Counted from the first letter of the stretch, positions 1 to 8,742 are shown. The stretch: 64,000 nt of DNA from Streptomyces sp. NBC_01408 (GCF_026340255.1 NZ_JAPEPJ010000001.1:186001-250000); one strand, 5' to 3'. A program made the numbers and translations. The notes: generated by a model not told the origin, from the sequence alone.

Positions 1-1780
1 CCGCCGGGCCGGCCGGCTTCGCGGGACCCAGCGCACCCAGCGGAGTCGGCCGCGTCACGGCCTCCGGGGCGGCGGACGGCCCCACCGGCGGCTCCAGCCG
101 CAGCGGCGGCGACACAGCCGCCCCGGCCGCGGCCGTCTCCCGGTCCGTGACCAGCGCCAGCGCCCGCCGGCCCGCCACGGTGCCCCGCTTGTCGGCGAGG
201 GCACCCCGCAGCCCGATCGACGCCTCCAGCTCGGCCCGCGCCCGGTCCAGCCGGCCCTCGCACAGCGCGAGCACGCCGAGCTCGTGGTGGAAGTACGCCT
301 GCTCCGCGACCTCGCCCGCCTTCCGGGCGGCCTCGGAACCCGCGCGCAGCACCCGCTCCCACGCCTCCCAGCGCAGCGAGGCCGCGAACGCCGGAGCGGC
401 CGTACGGGCCAGCAGTACGGCAGCCACCACGTCGGCGCCGCCCAGCGCCGCGAGCACCGCGTCCGTCTCCACCGCGACCCGCTCCGGGGTCACCGAGGTG
501 TGCCCGGTCCACCAGGCGTAGTGCCGGGCGGCCGTACGGGCCTCCTCCGGCGCGGTCTCCCCGTACCCGGCCTCCTCCAGCTGCCGGGCCACGCCCGCGG
601 CCAGCCGGTAGCGCGCGCCGACCGGGGTGAGCAGCCCGCAGCCCAGCAGTTCCGCCACCGCCGTGTCCGCGTGGGTGTCCCCCACCAGCGCGGGCAGGTG
701 CGCGTGGTGCGGCATCTCCCCGCCCAGCGCGCACGCGATGCGCAGGGCCGCGCGCGCCGACTCGCTGACGCGCGAGGCCAGCAGTTCGGCGGGGGCCGCG
801 CCTTCGGCCAGCGTCGGCAGCGGTACCTGGGCCGTGTCGCGCGGGCGTTCCTCGAAGACTCCGGGCTCTTCCTCGTCGTCGTCCTCGGCGGCGTGGTTGA
901 GCTCGTCCCGCTGCCGCAGCAGTGCGGCGGCCTGTACGAAGCGCAGCGGCAGCCCCTCGGAGGCGAACCGCAGGTCGCTCGCCCAGGCGCTCTCCAGGTC
1001 CGTCAGGGGCCGTCCGAGGCCGGCCTCCAGCAGTTCCAGGCAGTCGGCCTTGCCGAGCCCGCCGAGGAAGACCTCCTCCAGGTGCGAGTCGTCGGAGGGG
1101 GACTTGATGTCGGGGGTCGCGGCCAGCAGGTAGGCGCACTCGGGGGTGGCGCGCAGCAGTTCGTCGAGGGCGGTGCCGCCGATCTCCAGGTCGTCGAGGA
1201 GGACGACGGCGCCGATGTCGCGGACGCGGGCGAGGAGGTCGATCCGGTCCGGCCGCACCTCCGTGGCCTCGTACACGGTCGCGTACAGCGCGTACAGCAG
1301 CTCCAGGGGCTGCTGGTAGCCGCGCCCGGAGAGCCGTACGACGCCGTCGGGCGCGAGGCCCGCGCAGGCGTCGGCCACGGTGTCGAGCAGGGCGGTGCGG
1401 CCCGATCCGGCGGGTCCCGTCAGCCGTACGGACCGGCCCCGGCCCAGCAGCCGTACGAGCCGCTCCTTCTCCTCCGCGCGCTCCAGCAGCGGCGTGGCGG
1501 GCAGGTGCGGGCCGGGCAGTACGGGCGGCCGTGCGGCCTCGTCCCGGGCCCTGCGGGCGGCCGCGTCGCGCTTGGCGGGGCGGCCGGTTTCGGCGCCGGG
1601 GCGGTGCGGTTCTATCTCACTGCCGTCGACCGGGTTGACGGTGAGGGTGTACTCCCCGGCGGTCAGGGTGACGATCCGCGCGGGCGTTCCGGGCGTTCCG
1701 GGCGTTCCGGACATGCCAGGCGCTCCGGGCGGGCCGGAGGGCTGCTCCTGCGGATCGGCCTGCTTCTCTGTTCGGTCCAT
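1..1780 (-). CDS. ATP-binding NTPase-like protein, C-terminus outside window
   Basis: The frame is open from an ATG at 1780 to the window edge, so the C-terminus is missing. The N-terminal ~60 residues are Pro/Gly-rich with a GTPGTPGTP stretch. A nucleotide-binding core follows: the P-loop reads GPAGSGRTALL, with Arg where Walker A normally has Lys, and a Walker B-like VVLLDDLE follows about 70 residues later. The rest is a helical, Ala/Arg-rich region like the C-terminal part of STAND or LuxR-type AAA proteins; no DNA-binding domain is seen before the edge. It lies downstream of a STAS gene on the same strand. The specific role is unknown; ATP binding is inferred and the altered lysine makes hydrolysis uncertain. 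Confidence 0.75.
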   Translation of the reverse strand, partial: MDRTEKQADPQEQPSGPPGAPGMSGTPGTPGTPARIVTLTAGEYTLTVNPVDGSEIEPHRPGAETGRPAKRDAAARRARDEAARPPVLPGPHLPATPLLERAEEKERLVRLLGRGRSVRLTGPAGSGRTALLDTVADACAGLAPDGVVRLSGRGYQQPLELLYALYATVYEATEVRPDRIDLLARVRDIGAVVLLDDLEIGGTALDELLRATPECAYLLAATPDIKSPSDDSHLEEVFLGGLGKADCLELLEAGLGRPLTDLESAWASDLRFASEGLPLRFVQAAALLRQRDELNHAAEDDDEEEPGVFEERPRDTAQVPLPTLAEGAAPAELLASRVSESARAALRIACALGGEMPHHAHLPALVGDTHADTAVAELLGCGLLTPVGARYRLAAGVARQLEEAGYGETAPEEARTAARHYAWWTGHTSVTPERVAVETDAVLAALGGADVVAAVLLARTAAPAFAASLRWEAWERVLRAGSEAARKAGEVAEQAYFHHELGVLALCEGRLDRARAELEASIGLRGALADKRGTVAGRRALALVTDRETAAAGAAVSPPLRLEPPVGPSAAPEAVTRPTPLGALGPAKPAGPA

Positions 1781-1933
1781 GACCAAGTCCCCCGATCGCG
1801 GGCCGTGCGCCTCGCCGTCGTACCGCCCGGCCTTCGCACGCCGCTCTCGTACTGGTCCGGTTTTCCGCCCGAACCCTAGACCGTGGCCGCGCGCACCGGT
1901 ACCGCAGGGGTGCCATCACCACCGGACCGTTAC

Positions 1934-1948
1934 GTTTCCGCAGGAAAC
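1934..1948 (-). terminator. Small hairpin 3' of the STAS gene
   Basis: GTTTCC-GCA-GGAAAC forms a perfect 6-bp stem just after the STAS stop codon, between it and the upstream end of the NTPase gene. It is a plausible weak terminator. Confidence 0.35.
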
Positions 1949-1961
1949 CGGAACACAGTAT

Positions 1962-2285
1962 TCACACCCGGGGCAGGGACTCGGCTTCCAGTCCGCCCTC
2001 GATCGCGAGGATCCGGTGCAGGCGGGTGGCGACGAGCAGCCGCTGCATCTGCGGCGGCACTCCGCGCAGGACGAGGCGCCGCCCGGTCCGGCCGGCCCTG
2101 CGGTGCGCGCCCATGATCACGCCGAGTCCGGTGGCGTCCCAGGAGTCGAGCCCGGTGAGGTCGAGCACGAGATCGCCGTGGCCGTCGTCGAGGGCGGTGT
2201 GCAAGGCCGTACGGGCGTCCGCCGCGCTGCGCACGTCGAGACGACCCCCGACAGCGAGTTCGGCGTGGTCGCCCCTGATGTGCAT
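1962..2285 (-). CDS. STAS-domain protein (anti-sigma factor antagonist-like)
   Basis: This 107-residue protein is a single STAS domain: a beta start (MHIRGDHAEL), a helix, then LVLDLTGLDSWDATGLGVIMG and a final helix. The ATG at 2285 is chosen because GGGAG precedes it by six bases; an upstream TTG at 2339 would add 18 residues. In SpoIIAA/BldG-type antagonists the loop reads D-S-S/T-G and the first Ser is phosphorylated by an anti-sigma kinase. Here it reads D50-A51-T52-G53, so the usual phospho-acceptor is absent. The protein may act constitutively or be controlled another way. No kinase partner is adjacent. Confidence 0.85.
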   Translation of the reverse strand: MHIRGDHAELAVGGRLDVRSAADARTALHTALDDGHGDLVLDLTGLDSWDATGLGVIMGAHRRAGRTGRRLVLRGVPPQMQRLLVATRLHRILAIEGGLEAESLPRV

Positions 2286-2404
2286 GTGTACTCCCGGCGG
2301 TACTGCGTACGTATGGTCCGACTGGTCCCTGATCGGCAACTCTCACTGCAACTGACTGCCGCGAGGGCGGCGAAGTTGCCGACCGTGAGCGAACCGATAC
2401 CTAA

Positions 2405-2422
2405 TTCACCCCGAAGGGTGAA
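2405..2422 (-). terminator. Hairpin terminator of hbd
   Basis: TTCACCC-CGAA-GGGTGAA is a perfect 7-bp stem with a stable CGAA loop, 34 nt past the hbd stop codon. No T-tract follows, as is usual in Streptomyces. Confidence 0.55.
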
Positions 2423-2455
2423 GGCACTCGAACAGTGGTGCTCAGCGTCCCGGAC

Positions 2456-3304
2456 TCAGTGCTTGTAGAAGCCCTGGCCGCTCTTGCGGCCGATGTCCCC
2501 GGCGTCCACCATCCGGCGCATGAGCTCCGGCGGCGCGAACTTCTCGTCCTGGGACTCGGTGTAGATGTTGCTGGTGGCGTGCAGCAGGATGTCGACGCCG
2601 GTGAGGTCGGCGGTGGCCAGCGGCCCCATGGCGTGGCCGAATCCCAGCTTGCAGGCGATGTCGATGTCCTCGGCGGAGGCCACGCCCGACTCGTACAGCT
2701 TGGCGGCTTCGACGACCAGGGCGGAGATCAGACGGGTCGTCACGAAGCCGGCGACGTCGCGGTTGACGACGATGCAGGTCTTGCCGACGGACTCGGCGAA
2801 GGCGCGCGTGGTGGCGAGGGTCTCGTCGCTCGTCTTGTAGCCGCGCACGAGCTCGCACAGCTGCATCATCGGGACGGGCGAGAAGAAGTGCGCGCCCACG
2901 ACCCGCTCCGGACGCTCCGTCACGGCCGCGATCTTGGTGATCGGGATGGCGGAGGTGTTGGAGGCCAGGATCGCGTCCTCGCGGACGATCTTGTCGAGGG
3001 CCCGGAAGATCTCGTGCTTGATCTCGATCTTCTCGAAGGCGGCCTCGACCACGATGTCGACGTCGGCGACGGCTTCGAGGTCGGTGGTCGTGGTGATGCG
3101 GGCCAGCGCCGCCTCGGCGTCCTCGGCCGTCAGCTTGCCCTTGGAGACGAACTTGTCGTACGAGGCCTTGATCCCGTCCGTGCCGCGCGTCAGCGCGGCG
3201 TCGGTGACGTCGCGCAGGACGACGTCCCAGCCCGCCTGAGCGGAGACCTGAGCGATCCCGGACCCCATCAAGCCGGCACCGATGACGGCAAGCTTCCCAG
3301 CCAC
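2456..3304 (-). CDS. hbd: 3-hydroxybutyryl-CoA dehydrogenase
   Basis: The 282-residue protein is an NAD(P)-dependent 3-hydroxyacyl-CoA dehydrogenase that interconverts acetoacetyl-CoA and 3-hydroxybutyryl-CoA in butyrate, PHB and ethylmalonyl-CoA metabolism. The N-terminal Rossmann motif is LAVIGAGLMGSGIA. Downstream come the family signatures LASNTSAIPI, GAHFFSPVPMM, the catalytic His within that stretch, and GFGHAMGPL. The GTG at 3304 follows GAGGGG and gives the usual family length; the longer frame to 3436 adds a non-homologous tail. It is divergent from the cobalamin adenosyltransferase gene, whose cofactor serves related acyl-CoA mutases. Confidence 0.93.
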   Translation of the reverse strand: MAGKLAVIGAGLMGSGIAQVSAQAGWDVVLRDVTDAALTRGTDGIKASYDKFVSKGKLTAEDAEAALARITTTTDLEAVADVDIVVEAAFEKIEIKHEIFRALDKIVREDAILASNTSAIPITKIAAVTERPERVVGAHFFSPVPMMQLCELVRGYKTSDETLATTRAFAESVGKTCIVVNRDVAGFVTTRLISALVVEAAKLYESGVASAEDIDIACKLGFGHAMGPLATADLTGVDILLHATSNIYTESQDEKFAPPELMRRMVDAGDIGRKSGQGFYKH

Positions 3305-3407
3305 TGCACACCCCTCGTTCTTGAAAAGACCCGGTCCTCGAAAAGGCCCAGCCGTGAAACGGCCCGGTCTCGTAGCCACTCCGGCGGAGACTAGCGCCCG
3401 GCCGGTG

Positions 3408-3461
3408 CGGTGTGACCGTGAAGTAACACGCGTCACGTCTCAGATGACGGACATCACACCG
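3408..3461. promoter_or_regulatory. Dyad in the hbd / cobalamin adenosyltransferase divergent promoter region
   Basis: CGGTGTGA (3408-3415) and TCACACCG (3454-3461) are perfect inverted arms around 38 nt, and an inner CGTGA...TCACG pair sits between them. The position between two divergent starts suggests a control region. The binding protein is unknown. Confidence 0.35.
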
Positions 3462-3516
3462 GTACGGCCCAGCAGTGGGGCGGATACCCGCAGTTGGCCC
3501 GGACTACCCTGGCGGC

Positions 3517-4089
3517 ATGGTGAACCTCACGCGTATCTACACCCGGACCGGCGACAAGGGCACGACCGCGCTCGGCGACATGAGCCGCACGGCCAAGACC
3601 GACCTGCGGATCTCCGCGTACGCCGACGCCAACGAGGCCAACGCGGCGATCGGGACGGCGCTCGCGCTCGGCAAGCTGGCGCCGGAGGTGGCGAAGGTCC
3701 TGGTCAGGGTGCAGAACGACCTGTTCGACGTCGGCGCCGACCTGTGCACTCCGGTGATCGAGGATCCCAAGTACCCGCCGCTGCGCGTGGAGCAGTTCTA
3801 CGTGGACAAGCTGGAGGCCGACTGCGACGCCTTCAACGAGCAGCTGGAGAAGCTGCGCAGCTTCATCCTCCCCGGCGGCACCCCCGGCGCGGCCCTGCTC
3901 CACCAGGCCTGCACGGTGGTCCGGCGCGCCGAGCGCTCTACGTGGGCGGCGCTGGAGGTGCACGGCGAGGTGATGAACCCGCTGACGGCGACCTACCTCA
4001 ACCGCCTCTCCGACCTCCTGTTCATCCTGGCCCGGGTGGCGAACAAGGAGGTCGGGGACGTGCTGTGGGTACCGGGCGGCGAGCGCTAG
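3517..4089 (+). CDS. Cob(I)alamin adenosyltransferase, PduO type
   Basis: This 190-residue enzyme transfers the adenosyl group of ATP to cob(I)alamin, making coenzyme B12 for acyl-CoA mutases and class II ribonucleotide reductase. PduO-family signatures are present: the ATP-binding TRTGDKGTT near the N-terminus, GGTPGAALLHQACTVVRRAER (residues ~122-142) and YLNRLSDLLF near the C-terminus. The ATG at 3517 puts TRTGDKG at the usual position. The stop overlaps the stop of the convergent membrane-protein gene by 4 nt. Confidence 0.93.
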   Translation: MVNLTRIYTRTGDKGTTALGDMSRTAKTDLRISAYADANEANAAIGTALALGKLAPEVAKVLVRVQNDLFDVGADLCTPVIEDPKYPPLRVEQFYVDKLEADCDAFNEQLEKLRSFILPGGTPGAALLHQACTVVRRAERSTWAALEVHGEVMNPLTATYLNRLSDLLFILARVANKEVGDVLWVPGGER

Positions 4090-4658
4090 CGCTCCGTCTT
4101 CGCGAGCGCGGGCCGCTCCTCGGCGCCCGCCGGGGCCTTCTTCGGCCACACCGTGTAGGCGACGGCGACCAGGGCGTGGATGCCCACCGCCCGCAGGGCG
4201 CCGAACTGCCACGCCTTGAGCGAGCTGACGTCGCCGGCGTCGCCCACGTACCAGATCGCGGTCTGGAGCAGCCCGAGGGCGACGGCGGCGGCGATGACGG
4301 TCCGGATCCACAGCTTCCACTCGTGGACGGCCCGCGCCTTCCCGTATCCGGCGCCGGCCGGCTTGGGTCCGCCGGCCAGCCGGTGCGCGGCGTGGCCGTC
4401 GAGCCACTTGATCGTGTAGTGGCCGTAGGCGACGGTGTAGCCGATGTACAGGGCGGCGAGGCCGTGCTTCCAGTCCGGCTCGGCGCCGTTCTTGAGGTCC
4501 AGCGTGGTGACCACCAGCAGGACCAGCTCCATCAGCGGCTCGCACAGCAGGACCGCCGCGCCCACCCTCGGCATCTTCGCCAGGTAGCGCAGGGCCAGGC
4601 CGAGGGCCAGGAGCACCCAGAAGCCGACCTCACAGGCGATGATCAGTGCGACGATCAC
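4086..4658 (-). CDS. Integral membrane protein, unknown function
   Basis: About 190 residues from a GTG at 4658, which has GGAGAG upstream; an ATG at 4688 is an alternative start. Several hydrophobic helices are visible: residues 1-22, ~30-52 (VLLCEPLMELVLLVVTTL), ~65-82 (ALYIGYTVAYGHYTIKWL), ~105-125 and ~140-165. Conserved-looking aromatic and His residues sit in GHYTIKWLDGHAAHRL. The gene converges on the cobalamin adenosyltransferase gene. I do not recognise a named family. Confidence 0.8.
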   Translation of the reverse strand: MIVALIIACEVGFWVLLALGLALRYLAKMPRVGAAVLLCEPLMELVLLVVTTLDLKNGAEPDWKHGLAALYIGYTVAYGHYTIKWLDGHAAHRLAGGPKPAGAGYGKARAVHEWKLWIRTVIAAAVALGLLQTAIWYVGDAGDVSSLKAWQFGALRAVGIHALVAVAYTVWPKKAPAGAEERPALAKTER

Positions 4659-4822
4659 GGGACTCTCCGTTCCGCTCGGGTGTGACACGTACTCCCAGAC
4701 TCCCGGCCGGCCGGGCCCGATGCGTCGTCACCACTGACGACCTACGGCTGCATCCTTCGATGTACTGCCAACTCGGCCTCTCCGCCGAGGCCGGCGCCCC
4801 GCGCACCCTGTTGGATGGGACC

Positions 4823-6007
4823 GTGACCACGAAGAGCCTGCGCCCCCACCGCCACGACGTCATCCTCGCCGTGGTCGGCCTCCTCGCGGGCCTGGTGATG
4901 TGGTCGCTCGGCATCTACAGCAGCTCGAACCGGCACCTCCTGCCCGAATGGGCCGCCCTGGTCCCCCTCGCGGTCCTCAGCGCGATGGAGCTGCTGCGCC
5001 GCTCCATGCCGTCGGTGGCCCTGGCCGTCGGGACCGTCGGCGTGATCGCCAACGAGTTCACGGTCGGCAGCCTCACCACCGTCCTGATCTTCACCGACCT
5101 GATGTACGCGGCCGTCGTCTACGGGGGGCCCGCCATGGCCCGGCGGCTCCCGGTCAGCACCGGTTTGATCACCGTGGCCGTCACCATCGGTTTCCTGGCC
5201 TGGCTGCGCACCCCGGAAGCCCTGCTGATCGGCGTGGTCACCGGCCTCGTCAGTTTCGCCCCGGCCCTGACCGGAGCCACACTGCGCAACCACCGCGAGG
5301 CCGCCGTGGCCGCCCAGCTGCGTGCCGAGCAGACCGCGCTGCTGGCGGAAATGGACCGGAGCCAGGCGGTCGCCGCCGAGCGCGCCCGGATGGCCCGGGA
5401 GCTGCACGACATGGTGGCCAACCACCTCTCCGCGATCGCCATCCACTCCACCGCCGCGCTCTCCATCGACCGGGCCGACACCAGCCGTGACGCCCTCGGG
5501 GTGATCCGGGAGAACAGCGTCCAGGGCCTGGCGGAGATGCGCCGGCTGATCGGGCTGCTGCGGGACGCCGGGGCGGAGCAGGAGGCCGTGGCCATGCCCT
5601 CGCTCGACGGCGTGGAGGCCCTGCTCGGCCGGGCCCGCACCAACGGTTCGGCGAGCGGGCTGGACTTCGTACTCCACGAAGACCGGCCACCCGGGGAACG
5701 GGTACCGGCCCCGGTGGAGCTGGCGGCGTACCGGATCGTCCAGGAGTCGCTGACCAATGCGCTCAAGCACGCGGCCCCGGGCACGGTCACGGTCCGCGTG
5801 GCCCGGGCGGACGGGCAGCTGACCGTGGCGGTGGAGTCTCCGTACGGGGAACGCCCCGGCCCGCGGGCCCCCGGCTCCGGCGCCGGGCTGATCGGTATGC
5901 GGGAACGGGTGGAGCTGCTGGGCGGGAAGTTCTCGGCGGGCCGGACCGGCGAGCTGTGGCAGGTGCGGGCGACGCTGCCCGCCGACGAGAAGGCGGTGGA
6001 GGCATGA
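4823..6007 (+). CDS. Two-component sensor histidine kinase (NarL/DesK type)
   Basis: Membrane kinase of 394 residues from a GTG at 4823. The first ~150 residues hold four to five hydrophobic helices with very short loops, so the stimulus is probably sensed in or near the membrane. A HisKA_3 dimerisation region follows with the phospho-acceptor in ARELHDMVANHLSAIA, then a HATPase domain with YRIVQESLTNALKHA (N-box) and a GLIGMRERVELLGG G-box. The stop overlaps the response-regulator start as ATGA, so the two are translationally coupled and form a pair. Confidence 0.92.
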   Translation: MTTKSLRPHRHDVILAVVGLLAGLVMWSLGIYSSSNRHLLPEWAALVPLAVLSAMELLRRSMPSVALAVGTVGVIANEFTVGSLTTVLIFTDLMYAAVVYGGPAMARRLPVSTGLITVAVTIGFLAWLRTPEALLIGVVTGLVSFAPALTGATLRNHREAAVAAQLRAEQTALLAEMDRSQAVAAERARMARELHDMVANHLSAIAIHSTAALSIDRADTSRDALGVIRENSVQGLAEMRRLIGLLRDAGAEQEAVAMPSLDGVEALLGRARTNGSASGLDFVLHEDRPPGERVPAPVELAAYRIVQESLTNALKHAAPGTVTVRVARADGQLTVAVESPYGERPGPRAPGSGAGLIGMRERVELLGGKFSAGRTGELWQVRATLPADEKAVEA

Positions 6008-6669
6008 GCATCCGGGTGGTGGTGGCGGACGACCAGAGCGCGGTAAGGGCCGGGCTGGTGCTGATCCTGCGCAGCGCGGGCGACATCGAGGTGGCGGGCG
6101 AGGCCGCGGACGGGGAGGAGGCGGTGCGTCTGGCCCGGGAACTGCGGCCGGATCTGGTCCTGATGGACGTGCAGATGCCGAGGCTGGACGGGGTCTCCGC
6201 GACCCGCCAGGTGGTCTCGGAGGGGCTGGCCGACGTGCTGGTGCTGACCACCTTCGACCTCGACGAGTACGTCTTCGGGGCGCTGCGGGCGGGAGCGGCG
6301 GGCTTCCTGCTGAAGAACGCGGACGCGGCGGAGCTGATCGAGGCGGTACGGACCGTCGCGCGCGGGGAGGGGCTGATCGCCCCGGCGGTGACCAGGCGGC
6401 TGATCGCCGAGTTCGCGTCGCCTCAGGTGCGGCGGCCGCAGACCCCGCCCGCGACGGCCGCCGCGGTGGACTCGCTGACGCGGCGGGAGCGGGAGGTGTT
6501 CGGGTGTCTGGGCGAGGGGCTCTCGAACGCGGAGATCGCCGTACGGCTGGAGATGGCGGAGGCGACGGTGAAGACCCACGTCAGCAGGCTGCTGGGAAAG
6601 CTGGAGCTGCGCAGCCGGGTCCAAGCGGCGGTACTGGCCCAGGAGTTGGAGATCCGGGGGCCTCAGTAG
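6004..6669 (+). CDS. Two-component response regulator, NarL/LuxR family
   Basis: The 221-residue partner of the preceding kinase. Receiver domain at 1-120: acidic pocket DD near residue 9, phospho-Asp in LVLMDVQMPRLDG, TT switch in VLTTFD and Lys in GFLLKNADA. A linker and a LuxR-type HTH follow (LTRREREVFGCLGEGLSNAE...VKTHVSRLLGKLEL). The ATG overlaps the kinase stop. The next gene is the chitinase, about 185 nt away with its own promoter, so a regulatory link between them is possible but not shown. Confidence 0.93.
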   Translation: MSIRVVVADDQSAVRAGLVLILRSAGDIEVAGEAADGEEAVRLARELRPDLVLMDVQMPRLDGVSATRQVVSEGLADVLVLTTFDLDEYVFGALRAGAAGFLLKNADAAELIEAVRTVARGEGLIAPAVTRRLIAEFASPQVRRPQTPPATAAAVDSLTRREREVFGCLGEGLSNAEIAVRLEMAEATVKTHVSRLLGKLELRSRVQAAVLAQELEIRGPQ

Positions 6670-6696
6670 AGACTCACTCGCGCCGCTTTCCCCATG

Positions 6697-6708
6697 AGGT
6701 CTGGACCT
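6697..6708 (+). promoter_or_regulatory. Upstream DasR-like (dre) site
   Basis: AGGTCTGGACCT is a near-palindromic 12-mer of the type repeated in Streptomyces chitinase promoters and bound by the GlcNAc-responsive repressor DasR. It sits 21 bp (about two helical turns) before the second copy. Confidence 0.65.
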
Positions 6709-6709
6709 C

Positions 6710-6738
6710 TTGACGCTTGGTCCAGACCTTTCTACGCT
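6710..6738 (+). promoter_or_regulatory. Chitinase promoter with embedded dre site
   Basis: TTGACG (6710-6715) and TACGCT (6733-6738) are separated by exactly 17 bp, a good vegetative promoter. The 12-mer TGGTCCAGACCT (6718-6729), a chitinase direct-repeat/dre element, fills the spacer, so a bound repressor would block polymerase. The arrangement matches classical Streptomyces chitinase promoters. Confidence 0.75.
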
Positions 6739-6853
6739 CACCGCAACACTGTGGTGAGCGTGCCATGACAAAGCGTGCTCACGGGCGGCGCAGGTCCCAC
6801 CCCCATGTCGAACGTCGGCCCCGCGACCTCGACGGACCTACGGAGGAGCACCC

Positions 6854-8713
6854 TTGAGCACAGCATCCCCACCCCGCACCAGGCGTACCCGGTTCTTCAC
6901 GCGGGTCGCGGCCGTCCTGGCCGCCCTCGCCGTACCCGTCAGCGGCCTCGTCGCGCTGGCCGGCCCCGCACAGGCCGCGACCTCCGCGACCGCGACGTAC
7001 ACCAAGGTCTCCGACTGGGGCACCGGCTTCGAGGGCAAGTGGACGGTCAAGAACACCGGTGACACCACCATCAACAGCTGGGCCGTCGAGTGGGACTACC
7101 CCGCCGGCACCTCGGTGACCTCCGCCTGGGACGCCGATGTGACGAGCTCCGGCACCCACTGGACCGGCAAGAACAAGTCCTGGAACGGCACCCTCGCCCC
7201 GGGCGCCAGCATCAGCTTCGGCTTCAACGGCGCCGGTTCCGGCGCCCCCTCCGGTTGCAAGATCAACGGCGGCTCCTGCACCGGCGGGCCGACCCAGCCC
7301 GGCGACAACCCGCCCTCGGCCCCCGGCGCCCCCACCGCCTCCGGCATCACCGAGACCTCGCTGACCCTGAACTGGGCCGCAGCCACCGACGACAAGGGCG
7401 TCAAGAACTACGACGTCTACCGCAACGGCGCCAAGGTCGCCACGGTCACCGGCACCAGCCGCGCCGAGACCGGCCTGACCAAGGGCACCACGTACAGCTA
7501 CCACGTGATCGCACGCGACACCATCGACCAGACCGGCCCCGCCTCCGGCACCCTGTCGGTCACCACCGCCGGCGGCACCGTCGATCCCCCGCTCCCGGGC
7601 GGCCCGGTCAAGCTCGGCTACTTCATCGAGTGGGGCAGCTACGCGCGCAACTACCACGTGAAGAACCTGGTCACCTCCGGCACGGCCAGCAAGATCACAC
7701 ACATCAACTTCGCCTTCGGCAACGTCCAGAACGGCGGGTGCACCATCGGTGACTCCTACGCCGACTACGAGAAGGCGTACACCGCCGACCAGAGCGTCGA
7801 CGGCGTCGCCGACACCTGGGACCAGCCGCTGCGCGGCCACTTCAACCAGCTGCGCAAGCTGAAGAAGCAGTACCCGCACATCAAGATCCTGTGGTCGTTC
7901 GGCGGCTGGACCTGGTCCGGCGGCTTCCCGCAGGCTGCGGCCAACCCGACCGCGTTCGCGAACTCCTGCTACAACCTGGTCGAGGACCCGCGCTGGGCCG
8001 ATGTCTTCGACGGCATCGACCTGGACTGGGAGTACCCGAACGCCTGCGGCCTGTCCTGCGACACCTCCGGCCCGGCCGCGTTCAAGAACATGATGCAGGC
8101 CATGCGGGCCCGGTTCGGCCAGAACAACCTGGTCACCGCCGCGATCACCGCCGACGCCTCCAGCGGCGGCAAGATCGACGCGGCCGACTACGGCGGCGCC
8201 GCCCAGTACATCGACTTCTACAACGTCATGACGTACGACTTCTTCGGCGCATGGGCGGCGCAGGGCCCGACCGCCCCGCACTCCCCGCTGACCTCGTACT
8301 CCGGCATCCCCCAGCAGGGCTTCAACTCAGCCGAGGCCATCGCCAAGCTCAAGAGCAAGGGCATCCCGGGCTCGAAGCTCAACCTGGGCATCGGCTTCTA
8401 CGGACGCGGCTGGACCGGTGTCACCCAGGCCACCCCGGGCGGCAGCGCCACCGGCCCGGCCCCGGGCACGTACGAGCAGGGCATCGAGGACTACAAGGTG
8501 CTCAAGAGCAGCTGCCCGGCCACCGGCACGATCGCCGGCACCGCCTACGCCAAGTGCGGCAGCAACTGGTGGAGCTACGACACCCCGGCCACCGTCGCCT
8601 CGAAGATGGCCTGGGCCAAGCAGCAGGGGCTGCGCGGAGCCTTCTACTGGGAGTTCAGCGGCGACACCACCAACGGCGAACTCGCCAACGCCGTCCACAC
8701 CGGGCTCCAGTAA
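6854..8713 (+). CDS. Secreted chitinase: CBM2 + FnIII + GH18
   Basis: Extracellular endochitinase of 619 residues that cleaves beta-1,4-GlcNAc polymers. The TTG start at 6854 has GGAGGA upstream. A twin-Arg/Lys-poor but typical Sec-like signal (residues ~1-41, ending GPAQA) is followed by a type-2 carbohydrate-binding module (~43-142, two Cys near its end), a fibronectin type III linker (~155-240) and a GH18 barrel (~252-619). The GH18 signature DGIDLDWEYP places the acid/base Glu at residue 393. The upstream dre sites imply induction by chitin-derived GlcNAc. A strong hairpin follows the stop. Confidence 0.95.
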   Translation: MSTASPPRTRRTRFFTRVAAVLAALAVPVSGLVALAGPAQAATSATATYTKVSDWGTGFEGKWTVKNTGDTTINSWAVEWDYPAGTSVTSAWDADVTSSGTHWTGKNKSWNGTLAPGASISFGFNGAGSGAPSGCKINGGSCTGGPTQPGDNPPSAPGAPTASGITETSLTLNWAAATDDKGVKNYDVYRNGAKVATVTGTSRAETGLTKGTTYSYHVIARDTIDQTGPASGTLSVTTAGGTVDPPLPGGPVKLGYFIEWGSYARNYHVKNLVTSGTASKITHINFAFGNVQNGGCTIGDSYADYEKAYTADQSVDGVADTWDQPLRGHFNQLRKLKKQYPHIKILWSFGGWTWSGGFPQAAANPTAFANSCYNLVEDPRWADVFDGIDLDWEYPNACGLSCDTSGPAAFKNMMQAMRARFGQNNLVTAAITADASSGGKIDAADYGGAAQYIDFYNVMTYDFFGAWAAQGPTAPHSPLTSYSGIPQQGFNSAEAIAKLKSKGIPGSKLNLGIGFYGRGWTGVTQATPGGSATGPAPGTYEQGIEDYKVLKSSCPATGTIAGTAYAKCGSNWWSYDTPATVASKMAWAKQQGLRGAFYWEFSGDTTNGELANAVHTGLQ

Positions 8714-8742
8714 CCCCCACTACGGCACCCGGTGACAGACGG

